The notes: a model not told the origin generated them from the sequence alone. 64,000 nt of DNA from Streptomyces sp. NBC_01481 (GCF_026339995.1 NZ_JAPEPT010000004.1:744001-808000); one strand, 5' to 3'. Counted from the stretch's first letter, positions 1 to 8,561 are shown. Numbers and translations: made by a program.

Positions 1-2
1 AA

Positions 3-230
3 TCGCTGCTGATCATCACCTGGGACGAGGACAGATACTGGACGTCCGCCAACCCCATTCCCACGATCATCGTCGGCTCCCCGAACCTGCTGAAGGCGGC
101 CGGATCGACGTCGAACACCTACTACAACCACTACAACGTGACCCGGACGGTCGAGGATGCGCTCGGCCTGACCCGCATGACCTCCAACGACACGAACGCC
201 ATCCCGATCTACGACATCTGGGCCTCGTAA
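3..230 (+). CDS. phosphoesterase family protein, C-terminal part (5' end outside window)
   Basis: Reading from base 3, 75 codons are open to the TAA at 228-230. The peptide runs SLLIITWDED, then PTIIVGSPNL, YNHYNVTRTVEDALGL and a closing IPIYDIWAS. The IITWDED stretch followed by a (Y)NHYNVTRTVEDALGL stretch is typical of the C-terminal end of the acid-phosphatase/phospholipase-C-like phosphoesterase family (PF04185), whose bacterial members are usually secreted and hydrolyse phosphate esters. The N-terminal catalytic part and any signal peptide lie upstream of the window, so neither substrate nor localisation can be read here. Fragments of a broken transposase follow the stop codon. Confidence 0.7.
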   Translation, partial: SLLIITWDEDRYWTSANPIPTIIVGSPNLLKAAGSTSNTYYNHYNVTRTVEDALGLTRMTSNDTNAIPIYDIWAS

Positions 231-391
231 CCGGGCGCCTCACCACGTCCTGGTGAAACTCCACACCCGCGGCACCGGCATCGACACCATGGTCGATGCC
301 GGTGCCGCCGACATGTCCGCCCAACGGTCCTGAGTGCCACTGGCCGAGGAGCCGGTCCAACTGTGCCGAGTGAAAAATCGGGTTCGAGCCG

Positions 392-508
392 GCGAGATGG
401 GCGCTGAAGTTGGCGGAGCTGCGGTTGCGGGGCAGCGCGGCCAAGGACGTTGAACTGCTGGCGCTGCGGCGCCATCTCGCGGTGCTCGAACGTGGCACCG
501 GGAGCTGA
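392..508 (+). pseudogene. integrase/transposase N-terminal remnant
   Basis: About 38 codons read ...LKLAELRLRG, AAKDVELLALRRHLAVLERG, then a TGA. The KDVELLALRRHLAVLER stretch is the characteristic early segment of actinobacterial integrase-core (rve) transposases (usually LLALRHEVAVLRR or similar). No start codon, no DDE core and no terminal repeats are visible, so this is a relic. The rest of the 231-673 gap holds no supportable gene. Confidence 0.45.
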
Positions 509-673
509 TCGCGGCAAGTTGGCGTTGCCGGCGCGCCGTACGGGCAGGACCAAGCAATCTTGCGAGACCGACATCCGGAGAGTCGCGGCGGCCGTCGGCC
601 GGCCGCCCGGTCGAAGAAGCTGGGTTCTCCTGGACGGTCGTCGAGGGCTTTTGACCTGCAACTCTGCGCACTC

Positions 674-1873
674 CTAGCGCGGGGGGACCGCGCCGTCGTA
701 GACGTTGTCCGGGGTGACGATCCCGGTGATCGCCCGGGCGAGAAGCGTGGACGGCTCCTGACCCTTGTGGGAGACGTCGGTGTTGAGCAGAAGTACCAAC
801 GTGGCCTTCTGTGAAGGGAGGTAGACGGTCACGCTCTCGTATCCCGGGATGGAGCCGTTGTGCCCGATCCAGCCGCCGGTCTCGAAGATGCCGAGGCCGT
901 AGCTCGTGCCGGGGAAGCCGGTCGGCAGCGTCTTGAGTCGCTCCCTCTGGGTCTCCGGGCGGAGCAGCGTGCCGGTAGCGACGATCTCGGCCCAGCGGCG
1001 CAGGTCACGCAGGTCCGAGATCATCGCACCGGCCGTCCAGGCCCAACTGGGGTTCCAGTCCGTGCTGTCCTCGATCGCGCCACTCAGGGTCTGGTTGGTG
1101 TAGCCGTGCGCGTGCGGCTCGGGGAACTCGGCATCCGCGGGGAACAGCGTGTGGCGCAGGTGGGCCGGGCGAAGTACCCGCTTGTGGATGAAGTCGGCGA
1201 CGCCGAGGCCGCTGACCTTCTCGATTACCAGACCCAGCAGGACGAGGTTGCTGTTGGAGTACTGGAAATTCTCGCCCGGCGCGAAGGTGTTCGTGTGCTT
1301 GAAGCCGTAGGCGAGCACCTCCTGCGGGGTGAACGAGCGACTCGGGTCGCTCAACAGGTCGTGCGCGAAGTCCGGGTCGGCGCTGTACGGGAACAGGCCG
1401 CTGCGCATCTCGGCGAGATGACGCAGCGTGATCCGGTCACCGTCTGGCACGCCGTCGATGTAGGCGGCGATCGGGTCGTCAAGACGGATCCGACGGTCGT
1501 CGACGAGCTTGAGCAGCGCGGTGACCGTGAAGGTCTTGGTCTCGCTGCCGATCCGCATGAACAGGTCGGTGGTCATCGGCCTGCGGGTGGCGGTGTCGGC
1601 GACACCGGTCGCGCGGACGTAGCTGCCCTTGCCCGGCATCCACAGTCCGACGACGACGCCGGGGATGCCGGCCTGTCGGCGGACTCTCTCGATGGCATTG
1701 TCCAGTCGGGCGGTCAGCTCGGGACCGAGGCCGTCCGGCGGGCAATTGTCCTTGTCGTACCGGTCGACGCCCATGGCGTGGACGGCCGTAGCGGGAGTCG
1801 CTGCCATCGGGGCCAGCACGGACGCCACGAGCAGCGCTGCGGCGAACAGCCGACGGGAGGGGGTGCGCGGCAT
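674..1873 (-). CDS. secreted serine hydrolase, beta-lactamase / D-Ala-D-Ala carboxypeptidase family
   Basis: The protein has 399 aa from the ATG at 1873, which has a GGAAGAGG ribosome site; more upstream codons are open but look non-coding. A Sec signal peptide (RRLFAAALLVASVLAP, ending near residue 31) is followed by a class C beta-lactamase/DD-peptidase fold. Its three active-site elements are S110-E-T-K113 (SxxK), Y206-S-N208 (YxN) and H339-N-G341 (the KTG-like element, HxG as in Streptomyces R61 DD-peptidase). Expected role: extracytoplasmic hydrolysis of D-Ala-D-Ala peptides or other small amides/esters. It stands alone. A lactamase-like esterase is possible, since sequence alone does not separate these. 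Confidence 0.85.
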   Translation of the reverse strand: MPRTPSRRLFAAALLVASVLAPMAATPATAVHAMGVDRYDKDNCPPDGLGPELTARLDNAIERVRRQAGIPGVVVGLWMPGKGSYVRATGVADTATRRPMTTDLFMRIGSETKTFTVTALLKLVDDRRIRLDDPIAAYIDGVPDGDRITLRHLAEMRSGLFPYSADPDFAHDLLSDPSRSFTPQEVLAYGFKHTNTFAPGENFQYSNSNLVLLGLVIEKVSGLGVADFIHKRVLRPAHLRHTLFPADAEFPEPHAHGYTNQTLSGAIEDSTDWNPSWAWTAGAMISDLRDLRRWAEIVATGTLLRPETQRERLKTLPTGFPGTSYGLGIFETGGWIGHNGSIPGYESVTVYLPSQKATLVLLLNTDVSHKGQEPSTLLARAITGIVTPDNVYDGAVPPR

Positions 1874-2077
1874 GTCGGTCGCCTCTTCCAGATCAGGGAC
1901 TCGGAGGGCAACGTCACCATCCGGACCCTGGGTCGAGGTCCCCGTCCGGTACGCGCTCCGGTGAGTCCACTCGTTCGGAGCCGCGCGGGCTTCTGAGGGA
2001 GCCCTGGCCCGGGCTCTCGCGGCCCCGCACCACAACGGTGCGATACCTCGGCCAGTACCACCTGGACATCGGCCTTT

Positions 2078-2108
2078 GACCGGACCCCGTGTCAGGCGGG
2101 GTCCGGTC
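2078..2108 (-). terminator. strong hairpin, likely terminator of the FAD oxidase gene
   Basis: A 12-bp perfect stem (GACCGGACCCCG pairing with CGGGGTCCGGTC) closes a 7-nt loop. It lies about 75 bp beyond the stop codon of the minus-strand FAD oxidase and upstream of the serine hydrolase. No U-tract is evident, as is common in Streptomyces. Confidence 0.6.
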
Positions 2109-2182
2109 CAGGGTGGTCACGCTGTCGCGGTGGATTTCGCGCACACCCGGCGGTTGCGATCACGGCTCTGCGACCGCGGCTG

Positions 2183-3787
2183 TCAGTTGATCAGGAGCCC
2201 GGGGTTGAGAATGCCGTGGGGGTCCAGGGTGTCTTTCGCGGCTCGGAGCGCGGCCGCGAACACGTCGGGGCGCTGGCGGTCGTATGCCGGGCGGTGGTCG
2301 CGCCCGATGGCGTGGTGGTGGGTGATGGTGGCTTTGTGGCGGTGCAGCACTTCGTTGGCAACCGTTTTGAGTTCGTCCCAGATGGCGACTTCGGAGCCGG
2401 GGCGGCCGGCGGCGAGGACGGTGAAGTACGGTGCGGCGCCGTCCGGGTAGACATGGGTGATGCGGCAGTTGATGGTTGCGGGGTGACCGGTTGCCAGGTG
2501 GGCGGCGTTGCCTACTTCGGTGCGGACGGCATCGATCAGTTGCGGCAGTCGGTCCCAGGTGACTGCCGTTTCGAATGTTTCGACGATGGCGCCCATGCGG
2601 GCCAGAGCGTCCCTGAGGTAGGGCATGCGCAGGAAAGCGGTGCGCCATGCGTCTATGGCCGCGCCGGCGGGCGTGCCGGGCTCGGTAGCAGGTTCTTCGG
2701 CGTGTCCATGGTGGGAGCGGGCAAGTTCGATGGCTTGTCCGAGACGGTGGTCAACGGGGGCATGGGCCGACTCGAAGCCGAGGATCAGTACAGCGGATCC
2801 GTCGTGGGAGGCGCCGGCCAGGGCCGCTTCACCGGGGTCGAGCAGGCGGCAGTTGGCGGGGTGGAGGTCGGACTGGGCGATGGACCGCAGGCCTCGTAGT
2901 GCGTCGGCGAACGAGGTGAAGGTGACGGAGGCGGCGGACTTGAAGACGGGTTTCTCCTGAAGCCGCATCCATGCCTCCGTGATGATCGCGAGAGTGCCTT
3001 CGGAGCCGAGGAGGAGTCTGTCGGGGGAGGGGCCCGCACCCGAGGCGGGCAGCCGCCAGGATTCACTGGCTCCTAGGGGTGTGATGGCACGCAGTGACTC
3101 GGTGAAGTCGTCGATGTGAGTGCGCAGGGTGGCGTAGTGGCCGCCTGCGCGGGTGGCGAGCCAGCCGCCTAGCGTGGAGAACTCGAAGCTCTGGGGGAAG
3201 TGGCGCAAGGTGAGTCCGTGGGGACGCAGTTGGGCTTCGAGGGACGGGCCGAGCGTACCGGCCTGAATGCGCGCGGCCAGGCTCTCCTTGTCGATCTCCA
3301 GTACCCGGTTCATGCGGGTGAGATCCAGCGACACAACTGCGGCGTGCGCGTCACCGCGGTATTCGACGCCGCCAGTCACGGAGGACCCGCCGCCGTAGGG
3401 GACAACGGCGGCTCCCGCCTCTCCCGCCCACTCGAGCAGGTCGGCTATGTCCTGGTCGGTTTCCGGATGGGCCACGAGGTCGGGCACTCTTCCGGACCGA
3501 CCGCGCAGGGCCCGCATCACGTCCCGGTATGCCTTGCCCATCGTGTGCGCAGCGCGTTGCTCCGGGTCTGCGGTGACCAGGTGGCTCAGGGAACGCCGGA
3601 CCGCGACGGCCGGTGCCGGGACACGCAGGGAGGCTACGTCCGGCAGCGGCAGCGGACGCGCGAGTGTGCCGGGCAGTTGCCTGCCCAGCGCGATGCATTC
3701 GGCTTCGCCGAGCTGGGCATCGGCCCAGCCCCAGCCCCACCAGGAGCGTGCACGGCGGGGTGGGTTCGATGACTCTGATCCGGTCAC
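2183..3787 (-). CDS. FAD-binding oxidase, alkyldihydroxyacetonephosphate synthase-like (AGPS/VAO family)
   Basis: The protein has 534 aa. The N-terminal third contains a PCMH-type FAD-binding domain: VPDLVAHPETDQDIADLLEW, then AAVVPYGGGSSVTGGVE, the glycine-rich pyrophosphate loop, and AGTLGPSLEAQLRPHGLTLRHFPQS, then STLGGWLATRAGGHYATLRTHIDD. A C-terminal FAD-linked oxidase domain follows, ending with DPHGILNPGLL, the usual close of this family. AGPS-type enzymes act on acyl-DHAP; other members oxidise 2-hydroxyacids, so the substrate is uncertain. It is transcribed divergently from a TetR regulator across a palindromic operator. That arrangement suggests direct repression and an inducible catabolic or detoxifying role. 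Confidence 0.85.
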   Translation of the reverse strand: MTGSESSNPPRRARSWWGWGWADAQLGEAECIALGRQLPGTLARPLPLPDVASLRVPAPAVAVRRSLSHLVTADPEQRAAHTMGKAYRDVMRALRGRSGRVPDLVAHPETDQDIADLLEWAGEAGAAVVPYGGGSSVTGGVEYRGDAHAAVVSLDLTRMNRVLEIDKESLAARIQAGTLGPSLEAQLRPHGLTLRHFPQSFEFSTLGGWLATRAGGHYATLRTHIDDFTESLRAITPLGASESWRLPASGAGPSPDRLLLGSEGTLAIITEAWMRLQEKPVFKSAASVTFTSFADALRGLRSIAQSDLHPANCRLLDPGEAALAGASHDGSAVLILGFESAHAPVDHRLGQAIELARSHHGHAEEPATEPGTPAGAAIDAWRTAFLRMPYLRDALARMGAIVETFETAVTWDRLPQLIDAVRTEVGNAAHLATGHPATINCRITHVYPDGAAPYFTVLAAGRPGSEVAIWDELKTVANEVLHRHKATITHHHAIGRDHRPAYDRQRPDVFAAALRAAKDTLDPHGILNPGLLIN

Positions 3788-3807
3788 AAGAAGCTCCCGT
3801 CACCATC

Positions 3808-3833
3808 GGTAATTTACCTAGAGGTAAATTACC
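3808..3833. promoter_or_regulatory. palindromic operator between FAD oxidase and TetR genes
   Basis: Two 11-bp arms, GGTAATTTACC and GGTAAATTACC, are perfect reverse complements separated by TAGA. Each arm is also palindromic about its central base, so the site reads as two adjacent GGTAA-N-TTACC boxes. It ends 20 bp before the GTG of the TetR gene and lies 21 bp upstream of the oxidase start, so a bound TetR would cover both promoters. Confidence 0.75.
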
Positions 3834-3852
3834 GTAGGGTAAAATCAGTGCT

Positions 3853-4491
3853 GTGTCTTCACCTCAGCGCAGAGCCGGTACGAAAGGCGTTCCCCGGGAA
3901 CGCCGCGAGCAGGACATCCTGGGCGTCGCGACCGAGGAGTTCGGCCGACGCGGTTACGAGGCGGCCTCACTGGCAGCCATCGCACAGCAGGTCGGTGTCA
4001 CCAAGACCCTTCTGCATCAGTACTTCGGCACGAAGCAGGGCCTGTACATCGCCTGCCTCACCCCCATCGGTGAGCGACTTCTCAACGCGATCCGCACCGC
4101 CATGACAGGGAGCCGCAACACTGCGGACGTGCCCCTGGCCGTGCTGCACGCGGTCTTCACGGCCCTGGAAGGCAGCCGGGAAGCATGGCTCGTCCTCTAC
4201 GACAACCGGCTTCCACCGGACAGCGAGGCCGCCCGCATCGCAAAGGAGTACCGGGTCGGCATCGACGACCTAGCAGCCGCAGGTTCAGCCGACATCTTGC
4301 GAGCAGCCCGTCTCACCGACCCCCTCGACGCCGACGCCCTCAAGTACGCCTGGCGTGGCCTTGTGACCGCACTCGTCAACTGGTGGATCCGGCACCCCGA
4401 ACAGTCCCCACAAGCCATGGCCGAACGCTGCGCACGCCTGTTCACCTCCGCCGGCATGGCCTTCGGCACCGCACACGCCCCAGGGTCGTGA
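3853..4491 (+). CDS. TetR/AcrR family transcriptional regulator
   Basis: The protein has 212 aa from GTG 3853. The N-terminal helix-turn-helix is clear: RREQDILGVATEEFGRRGYE, AASLAAIAQQVGVTKTLLHQ, then YFGTKQGLYIACL (residues about 17-70). The remaining ligand domain is divergent, as usual for the family, with a late YAWRGLVTALVNWWIRHPEQ helix. There is no good Shine-Dalgarno sequence; the start lies close to the AT-rich operator, so a leaderless transcript is possible. It probably represses itself and the divergent FAD oxidase gene through the 3808-3833 palindrome. The effector is unknown. Confidence 0.9.
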   Translation: MSSPQRRAGTKGVPRERREQDILGVATEEFGRRGYEAASLAAIAQQVGVTKTLLHQYFGTKQGLYIACLTPIGERLLNAIRTAMTGSRNTADVPLAVLHAVFTALEGSREAWLVLYDNRLPPDSEAARIAKEYRVGIDDLAAAGSADILRAARLTDPLDADALKYAWRGLVTALVNWWIRHPEQSPQAMAERCARLFTSAGMAFGTAHAPGS

Positions 4492-4630
4492 CCCGCAGCG
4501 AGGGGATGAGGGTCTCAGGTCCGGTGACTGTGTCCCGTGAACCGGCCCGCAGACGGGTCGTGTGCGCGGCGCATCGGCGGGGCACCCGGTGGACGACCCG
4601 GAATCCAGATCATCAGGAGGGGACCCCTCC

Positions 4631-5047
4631 ATATCGGCATCGCTGATCGAAGCCGTCGACGTCAACGCCCCCGCTCCGTGAGTCGGGGTCTGTGGCAGGA
4701 CGTGACTGCATGGCCGCGGTTCCTCAGCCACGTCGAGCGCGTCGACCGGCTCGACGAGCGTCGGTTCGCGTGGTGGCTTGCGCTGCCCGGTGCGGACAAG
4801 CAGTTCATCGCCGAGCTCACCGAAGGACCGGATCACGGAATACGGTCGCCGGGTTTCACCACGCCGGCGTCGTGACGTTCCACCACTCAGCGACACGACC
4901 AGCTGCGTCACGCTGCAGGTCCAGTACGAGCCCGACGGCTTCGTCGAACACTTCGGTGCGCTCACCAACCTGGACAAGACGCTGACCAACTATGACTTGG
5001 GCCAGTTCAAGCGTATGGCCGGGGAGTTCGCCGGCCGGCATGTCTGA
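4631..5047 (+). pseudogene. degenerate SRPBCC (polyketide cyclase/dehydrase-like) gene
   Basis: The pieces of an SRPBCC protein can be read in order but in different frames: SASLIEAVDVNAPAP near 4640, VTAWPRFLSHVERVDRLDER with FAWWLALPGADKQFIAELTE near 4700-4830, HHAGVVTFHH near 4860, and VTLQVQYEPDGFVEHFGALT down to MAGEFAGRHV ending at the TGA near 5047. The intact family (IEAVDVNVPV...WTQFESFPRFMEGVE...) would be about 140 aa in one frame. At least three frame changes and a stop show that it is dead. A GGAGG lies just upstream of 4631. Confidence 0.7.
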
Positions 5048-5167
5048 CGCACGGCCACGGCCCCGGAGATCTGTCGGGGCCGCGGCGGCCGACCAACACG
5101 GCAGCCGTACGACTCGCGCTCTCCTCCGTGCAGCACGGCGGAGGGCGTCGGCATGCCGGTACGAGCG

Positions 5168-5566
5168 CTACCGGGTGAACCGGGGGAGCCATTTCGCCTT
5201 GTAGCCGGGATGCCAGGCATATTCGGCGGCCAGTTGCCGCACCGCGAAGCCGAGTCCGACTGCTCGGCCGGAGGCGAAGTCGTCGGCCGGCCGGTCGACG
5301 TCCCGGTCCGCCACCTCCAGATACTCGCCGAGCAGGACGCGATTGGTCTCGAGGCGGGCCAGCGCGCGAGCCGGGTCATGGAGCGCGATGTGCTGGTCGT
5401 AGTTGGCTCCTCTCACAGTGAACGCGATGCCGGACGTCCTGTCATGGACTTCTCCGGGCGCATCCGCCGGGCACCTCCAGTTCGCGCCGCCGGCGTTCCG
5501 CGCGACCTGTTCCTCCTCGGCAAGTCGCGCTTCGATGAAGGCCATCATGTCTGCGTTGCCGGCCAT
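5168..5566 (-). CDS. DUF6221 family protein
   Basis: The protein has 132 aa. MAFIEARLAEEEQVARNAGG, a central DQHIALHDPARALARLETNR and a final AEYAWHPGYKAKW match the layout of the DUF6221 family of small cytoplasmic actinobacterial proteins (DELIARAA..., IAxHDPARVLxEIxAKR, ...YxDHPGYxxxW). These are common on Streptomyces chromosomes, plasmids and prophages. No function is established. It is flanked by a dead SRPBCC gene and an IS630 remnant, so it may be a survivor of a decayed mobile region. It has no catalytic motif and no membrane segment. Confidence 0.7.
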   Translation of the reverse strand: MAGNADMMAFIEARLAEEEQVARNAGGANWRCPADAPGEVHDRTSGIAFTVRGANYDQHIALHDPARALARLETNRVLLGEYLEVADRDVDRPADDFASGRAVGLGFAVRQLAAEYAWHPGYKAKWLPRFTR

Positions 5567-5670
5567 GCGCCTGAGCTTCCTTTCGTGACGTACTGTGCGG
5601 ACTGCGCAGTCATTCTGGGGGACCTGGGACCCCGTGATCCAGTCCGCAGTGGCTCATCGCCGCCGAGGCG

Positions 5671-5880
5671 TTGCCGATTACGACGCGGATATGCGACCAG
5701 CTGGCGAAGATCGGGGTGGAACTGTTCTACCTCCCGCCCCGCAGCCCCGAACTCAACGACATCGAACGCGTCTGGCGCTCGGCCGAGTACGAGGGCTATC
5801 CACACCGCGCTCACACCAGCATCGAAGCCATCGGCACCGCCGTGGACCAGGCGCTGACCCGCAAACGCAGCAGTTGTCTG
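5671..5880 (+). pseudogene. IS630-family transposase C-terminal remnant
   Basis: The peptide QLAKIGVELFYLPPRSPELN, DIERVWR, AHTSIEAIGTAVDQALTRKR is the C-terminal end of an IS630 (DDE) transposase. It includes the PxSPxLNxIExxW signature that carries the last catalytic Glu. The N-terminal two thirds are absent and no terminal repeats were found. A second IS630 relic, from the N-terminal part, lies at 58865-58960 on the other strand. Confidence 0.75.
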
Positions 5881-5972
5881 TTGGTGAATGGGACCCGCAC
5901 GGACTGGTCCGCACGAGAGCGCCGCTGTGGTGGGCGCGCGGGACCGGCCGTTGGCAGCGGCCGTGTACGGCG

Positions 5973-6563
5973 TCAGGCGGCGACGGCTGCCTGGCCTGCG
6001 ATGAACGTGCGAGCGGTCTCCGCCACGCGGCCGCCGAGGTGCTGCGCGGTCGCGATGTCGGCCTTGTGTACGCCCTCCGGACCCTCGTCGGAGTTGGTCT
6101 GGGCTGCGGCGCCGAAGAAGAAGCCGAGGCGGTTGAGGTCGTGCTCGGAGCCCTCGGTGGAGTTCCATCCGGGCTTCAGTCCGAGATTCACCCAGTGCAT
6201 GCCGTGCTGAGCGGCAAGCGTCGCGAAGTACTGCAGGGTGTGCAGCTTGTCGCCGCTCTTGGAGCCGGAGTTGGAGAAGCCGGCCGCCAGCTTGTTCTTC
6301 CAGGCGTCGGTGAACCAGCGCTTGGAGGAGTCCTCGGCGAACTTGTGGAACGCGCCGGAGGCGGTCCCCATGTAGGTGGGTGACCCGAAGACGATGGCGT
6401 CGGAGCCGTCGAGCAGCTCCCACTGGGCTTCGTCGATCGCGTCGACCTTGATCAGGTGGACGGCGGCACCGGCGGCTACTGCTCCGTCGCGGACGGCCTC
6501 GGCGATAACGGCGGTGTGGCCGTAGCCGGAGTGGTAGGCGATCGAGATGACAGGGGTGGTCAC
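5973..6563 (-). CDS. flavodoxin-fold NAD(P)H:quinone oxidoreductase-like protein
   Basis: The protein has 196 aa. It begins with VISIAYHSGYGHTAVIAEAV, the FMN phosphate loop of flavodoxin/WrbA-type proteins. DAIVFGSPTYMGTASGAFHK follows (the second FMN-binding loop), then LAAGFSNSGSKSGDKLHTLQ. The C-terminal part (KPGWNSTEGSEHDLNRLG...) is the usual WrbA-like cap. Expected to be a cytoplasmic FMN enzyme reducing quinones or related electrophiles. It is divergent from an HxlR regulator, a partner often associated with redox or electrophile-responsive reductases, and an inverted repeat lies between them. The start ATG at 6563 follows a GAGGAGCCCC sequence. Confidence 0.88.
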   Translation of the reverse strand: MTTPVISIAYHSGYGHTAVIAEAVRDGAVAAGAAVHLIKVDAIDEAQWELLDGSDAIVFGSPTYMGTASGAFHKFAEDSSKRWFTDAWKNKLAAGFSNSGSKSGDKLHTLQYFATLAAQHGMHWVNLGLKPGWNSTEGSEHDLNRLGFFFGAAAQTNSDEGPEGVHKADIATAQHLGGRVAETARTFIAGQAAVAA

Positions 6564-6612
6564 GGTAGGGGCTCCTCGAAAGCGATGTGCTCGTCGTTGG
6601 TGACCTCAGCGA

Positions 6613-6652
6613 AGCACTAACTTTTATAAAGCGCAACCCCATGGTTAGCGCT
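6613..6652. promoter_or_regulatory. inverted repeat between flavodoxin and hxlR genes
   Basis: AGCACTAAC (6613-6621) and GTTAGCGCT (6644-6652) form a 9-bp inverted repeat with one mismatch, spaced by 22 bp of AT-richer sequence that includes TTTTATAAAG. It sits 22 bp before the HxlR ATG and is the most likely HxlR operator. Confidence 0.5.
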
Positions 6653-6673
6653 GTGCGCGAGTATGGTTGCTGT

Positions 6674-7108
6674 ATGGAGAGCAGCGAGACCAGCACCCAG
6701 GAAGAGAACGGCGGAGCCGGTACGGCCGATGACCTCGCCTTTGACGTGTTTTCCCGCAACTGCCCGTCGCGCGGCACACTGGAGCACGTCACCGGCCGTT
6801 GGGGCAGCCTCACGCTCGGAGCCCTGCACGAAGGCGCGTTCCGCTTCAACGAGCTGCGCCGCCGGGTCGACGGCGTGAGCGAGAAGATGCTGTCCCAGAC
6901 CCTGCATGCCCTGGAGCGCGACGGTCTCGTACAACGAGAGGCGCAGCCGACGAACCCGCCGCGGGTCGACTATGAGCTCACCCCACTGGGGCACGAGGTC
7001 GCCGATCGGCTACTGGGCCTCATCCACTTCCTGGAGGGCCGGATGCCCGAGGTGCTGGCGGCGCGGGAGCGTTACGACGAGATGCGCGAGGGCCTCGGCA
7101 GCCGCTGA
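6674..7108 (+). CDS. HxlR family winged-helix transcriptional regulator
   Basis: The protein has 144 aa from the ATG at 6674; an ATG-rich stretch upstream is inside the operator region and unlikely to be used. The HxlR fold is evident: FSRNCPSRGTLEHVTGRWGS, the single Cys of the family signature before the HTH, LTLGALHEGAFRFNELRRRV, then GVSEKMLSQTLHALERDGLV and a wing YELTPLGHEVADRLLGLI. The conserved Cys near residue 34 could act as a redox or electrophile sensor, as in YodB/HypR-type members (inference). It is divergent to the flavodoxin-like reductase, its probable target. Confidence 0.9.
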   Translation: MESSETSTQEENGGAGTADDLAFDVFSRNCPSRGTLEHVTGRWGSLTLGALHEGAFRFNELRRRVDGVSEKMLSQTLHALERDGLVQREAQPTNPPRVDYELTPLGHEVADRLLGLIHFLEGRMPEVLAARERYDEMREGLGSR

Positions 7109-7185
7109 CAGCGGGCCGTCCTCCCGACAACATGCGGATCCACACCGGTGAATGAGTAAGCAAGCCCCCCTGTTATGGTGCGCCG

Positions 7186-7620
7186 ATGTCATCGATCAAG
7201 CAGTTCCAAGTCACCTTTGACTGCGCAGAACCTGAGCGCGTGGCTCGTTTCTGGTGCGAGGTGCTGGGGTACGTCGTATCGCCGGTGCCGAAGGGGTTTG
7301 ACACGTGGGACGACTACCATCGCTCGCTGCCGCCTGAGCATCAGGTGCAATGGTTCTCCTGCATTGATCCCTCAGGTGTGGGCCCGCGGCTGCTCTTCCA
7401 GCGCGTTCCCGAAGGCAAGGTCGTCAAGAATCGGGTGCATCTCTGCGTGCGGGCCGGCACCGGGCTCGTGGGTGAGGAGCGCCTCGCCACACTCCAGGCC
7501 GAGTGCGCACGACTGGTCGCGCTCGGCGCGGTACGCGTGCGAACGCTGCTTGCCGATGGCACCAACGAGTCGTGCATCGTGATGCAGGACATCGAAGGCA
7601 ACGAGTTCTGTCTCGACTGA
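7186..7620 (+). CDS. VOC (glyoxalase-like) family protein
   Basis: The protein has 144 aa. QFQVTFDCAEPERVARFWCE, VLGYVVSPVPKGFDTWDDYH, then a LLFQRVPEGKVVKNRVHLCV block and a final IVMQDIEGNEFCLD follow the glyoxalase-like domain (PF18029) pattern common in actinobacteria. The metal ligands of true glyoxalase are not all identifiable; many members bind small molecules or act as resistance or immunity proteins. The gene is monocistronic with an ATG at 7186. Substrate unknown. Confidence 0.85.
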   Translation: MSSIKQFQVTFDCAEPERVARFWCEVLGYVVSPVPKGFDTWDDYHRSLPPEHQVQWFSCIDPSGVGPRLLFQRVPEGKVVKNRVHLCVRAGTGLVGEERLATLQAECARLVALGAVRVRTLLADGTNESCIVMQDIEGNEFCLD

Positions 7621-7687
7621 GCATCCTCCGAGCCGGCGAGGTGGGGAACCGTCCTCCTTGGGCCTCTCTTGAAGGTGGTCTCCTGTG

Positions 7688-8103
7688 GGGCGGGAGTCAT
7701 TCGACCGCGCCCGACCGGACGCCACCCCCGCATGGGTGTCCTGGATGTCCCCCGCAGACCTCGCCGTCGACGCCGGACGCTGCTGGCTCGACCTCGGCAA
7801 CGCCGACCGGGCAGGCAAGGTTCTGGACAAGGGACTTCAGCTGTTGGCCCCCTCCCGCGCCCGCACCGTTCAGTCGTCCTCGCCCACCGTGCCGAAGGAG
7901 CCCTGGCCCGCCACGACCTGCCCGGCGCGGCCGCGGTCGCCCGCGAGGCCCTCGACACCGCGCTGACTACCAACGCCGTGCGCTGCATCGACCTCGCCCA
8001 CACCACCGTCAACCGTCTGGCTACCCACGACAGCCCCCCGGCGGTCAGGGTCCTGCTCGCCTACCGCGAGAGTCGGCACAATCCCCGCCACGCCAGACCC
8101 TGA
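7688..8103 (+). pseudogene. C-terminal remnant of an HTH-TPR type regulator
   Basis: MSPADLAVDAGRCWLDLGNA, DRAGKVLDKGLQLLAPSRAR (one frame), then LAHRAEGALARHDLPGAAAV, AREALDTALTTNAVRCIDLA and VRVLLAYRESR (next frame) are consecutive TPR helices. They resemble the C-terminal half of Streptomyces XRE-type regulators with tetratricopeptide repeats. The frame change near 7870 and the missing N-terminal HTH show it is non-functional. Confidence 0.55.
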
Positions 8104-8561
8104 TGCCGGCCCGTCTGCTGCCCCGTACGGACGTGGCCCTGGGGGCCCGACTGCCAAGAGCCGGTCGCATCCAGAATCGACGTGGCCGACACCAAGGAGA
8201 TGATCGGACGGCTCGCGTTGCACCGCCGCAACTCGGCCGCCGTATCTGCACCCCTCCGCCGGGACGCCGATGCGCGAGGCGGCCGGGGCCTACGGGGAGA
8301 AGGGCTCCTACCGGTCGGCGCCTGACATCACCGGACCGGAGTCGCTGGCCAAGGTACGGGCGCACAAGCAGGAGATGAAACGTGCGGCAAAGACTGCACC
8401 GGCCGCGAAAAAGGTCCTGATCCAGGACATGTTGAAGTGGATGCTTCGGCTCCGCGTGCCAATTGCATGAAATCAGCCGTCAGTTACGGCTCAGGTGTTC
8501 CCAGAACCCGCAGAGATCGCTAGCTTCCCCTCAACCTACGTTCGCACCGGGAAGGACCTCT
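8104..8561. other. gap with unassigned coding-like fragment
   Basis: Between the dead regulator and the aminopeptidase there is an open plus-strand stretch (8270-8470, 66 codons: GEKGSYRSAPDITGPESLAK, VRAHKQEMKRAA...). It shows coding-like codon use, but I do not recognise the family. It has no clear ribosome site and is probably another fragment. Confidence 0.3.
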
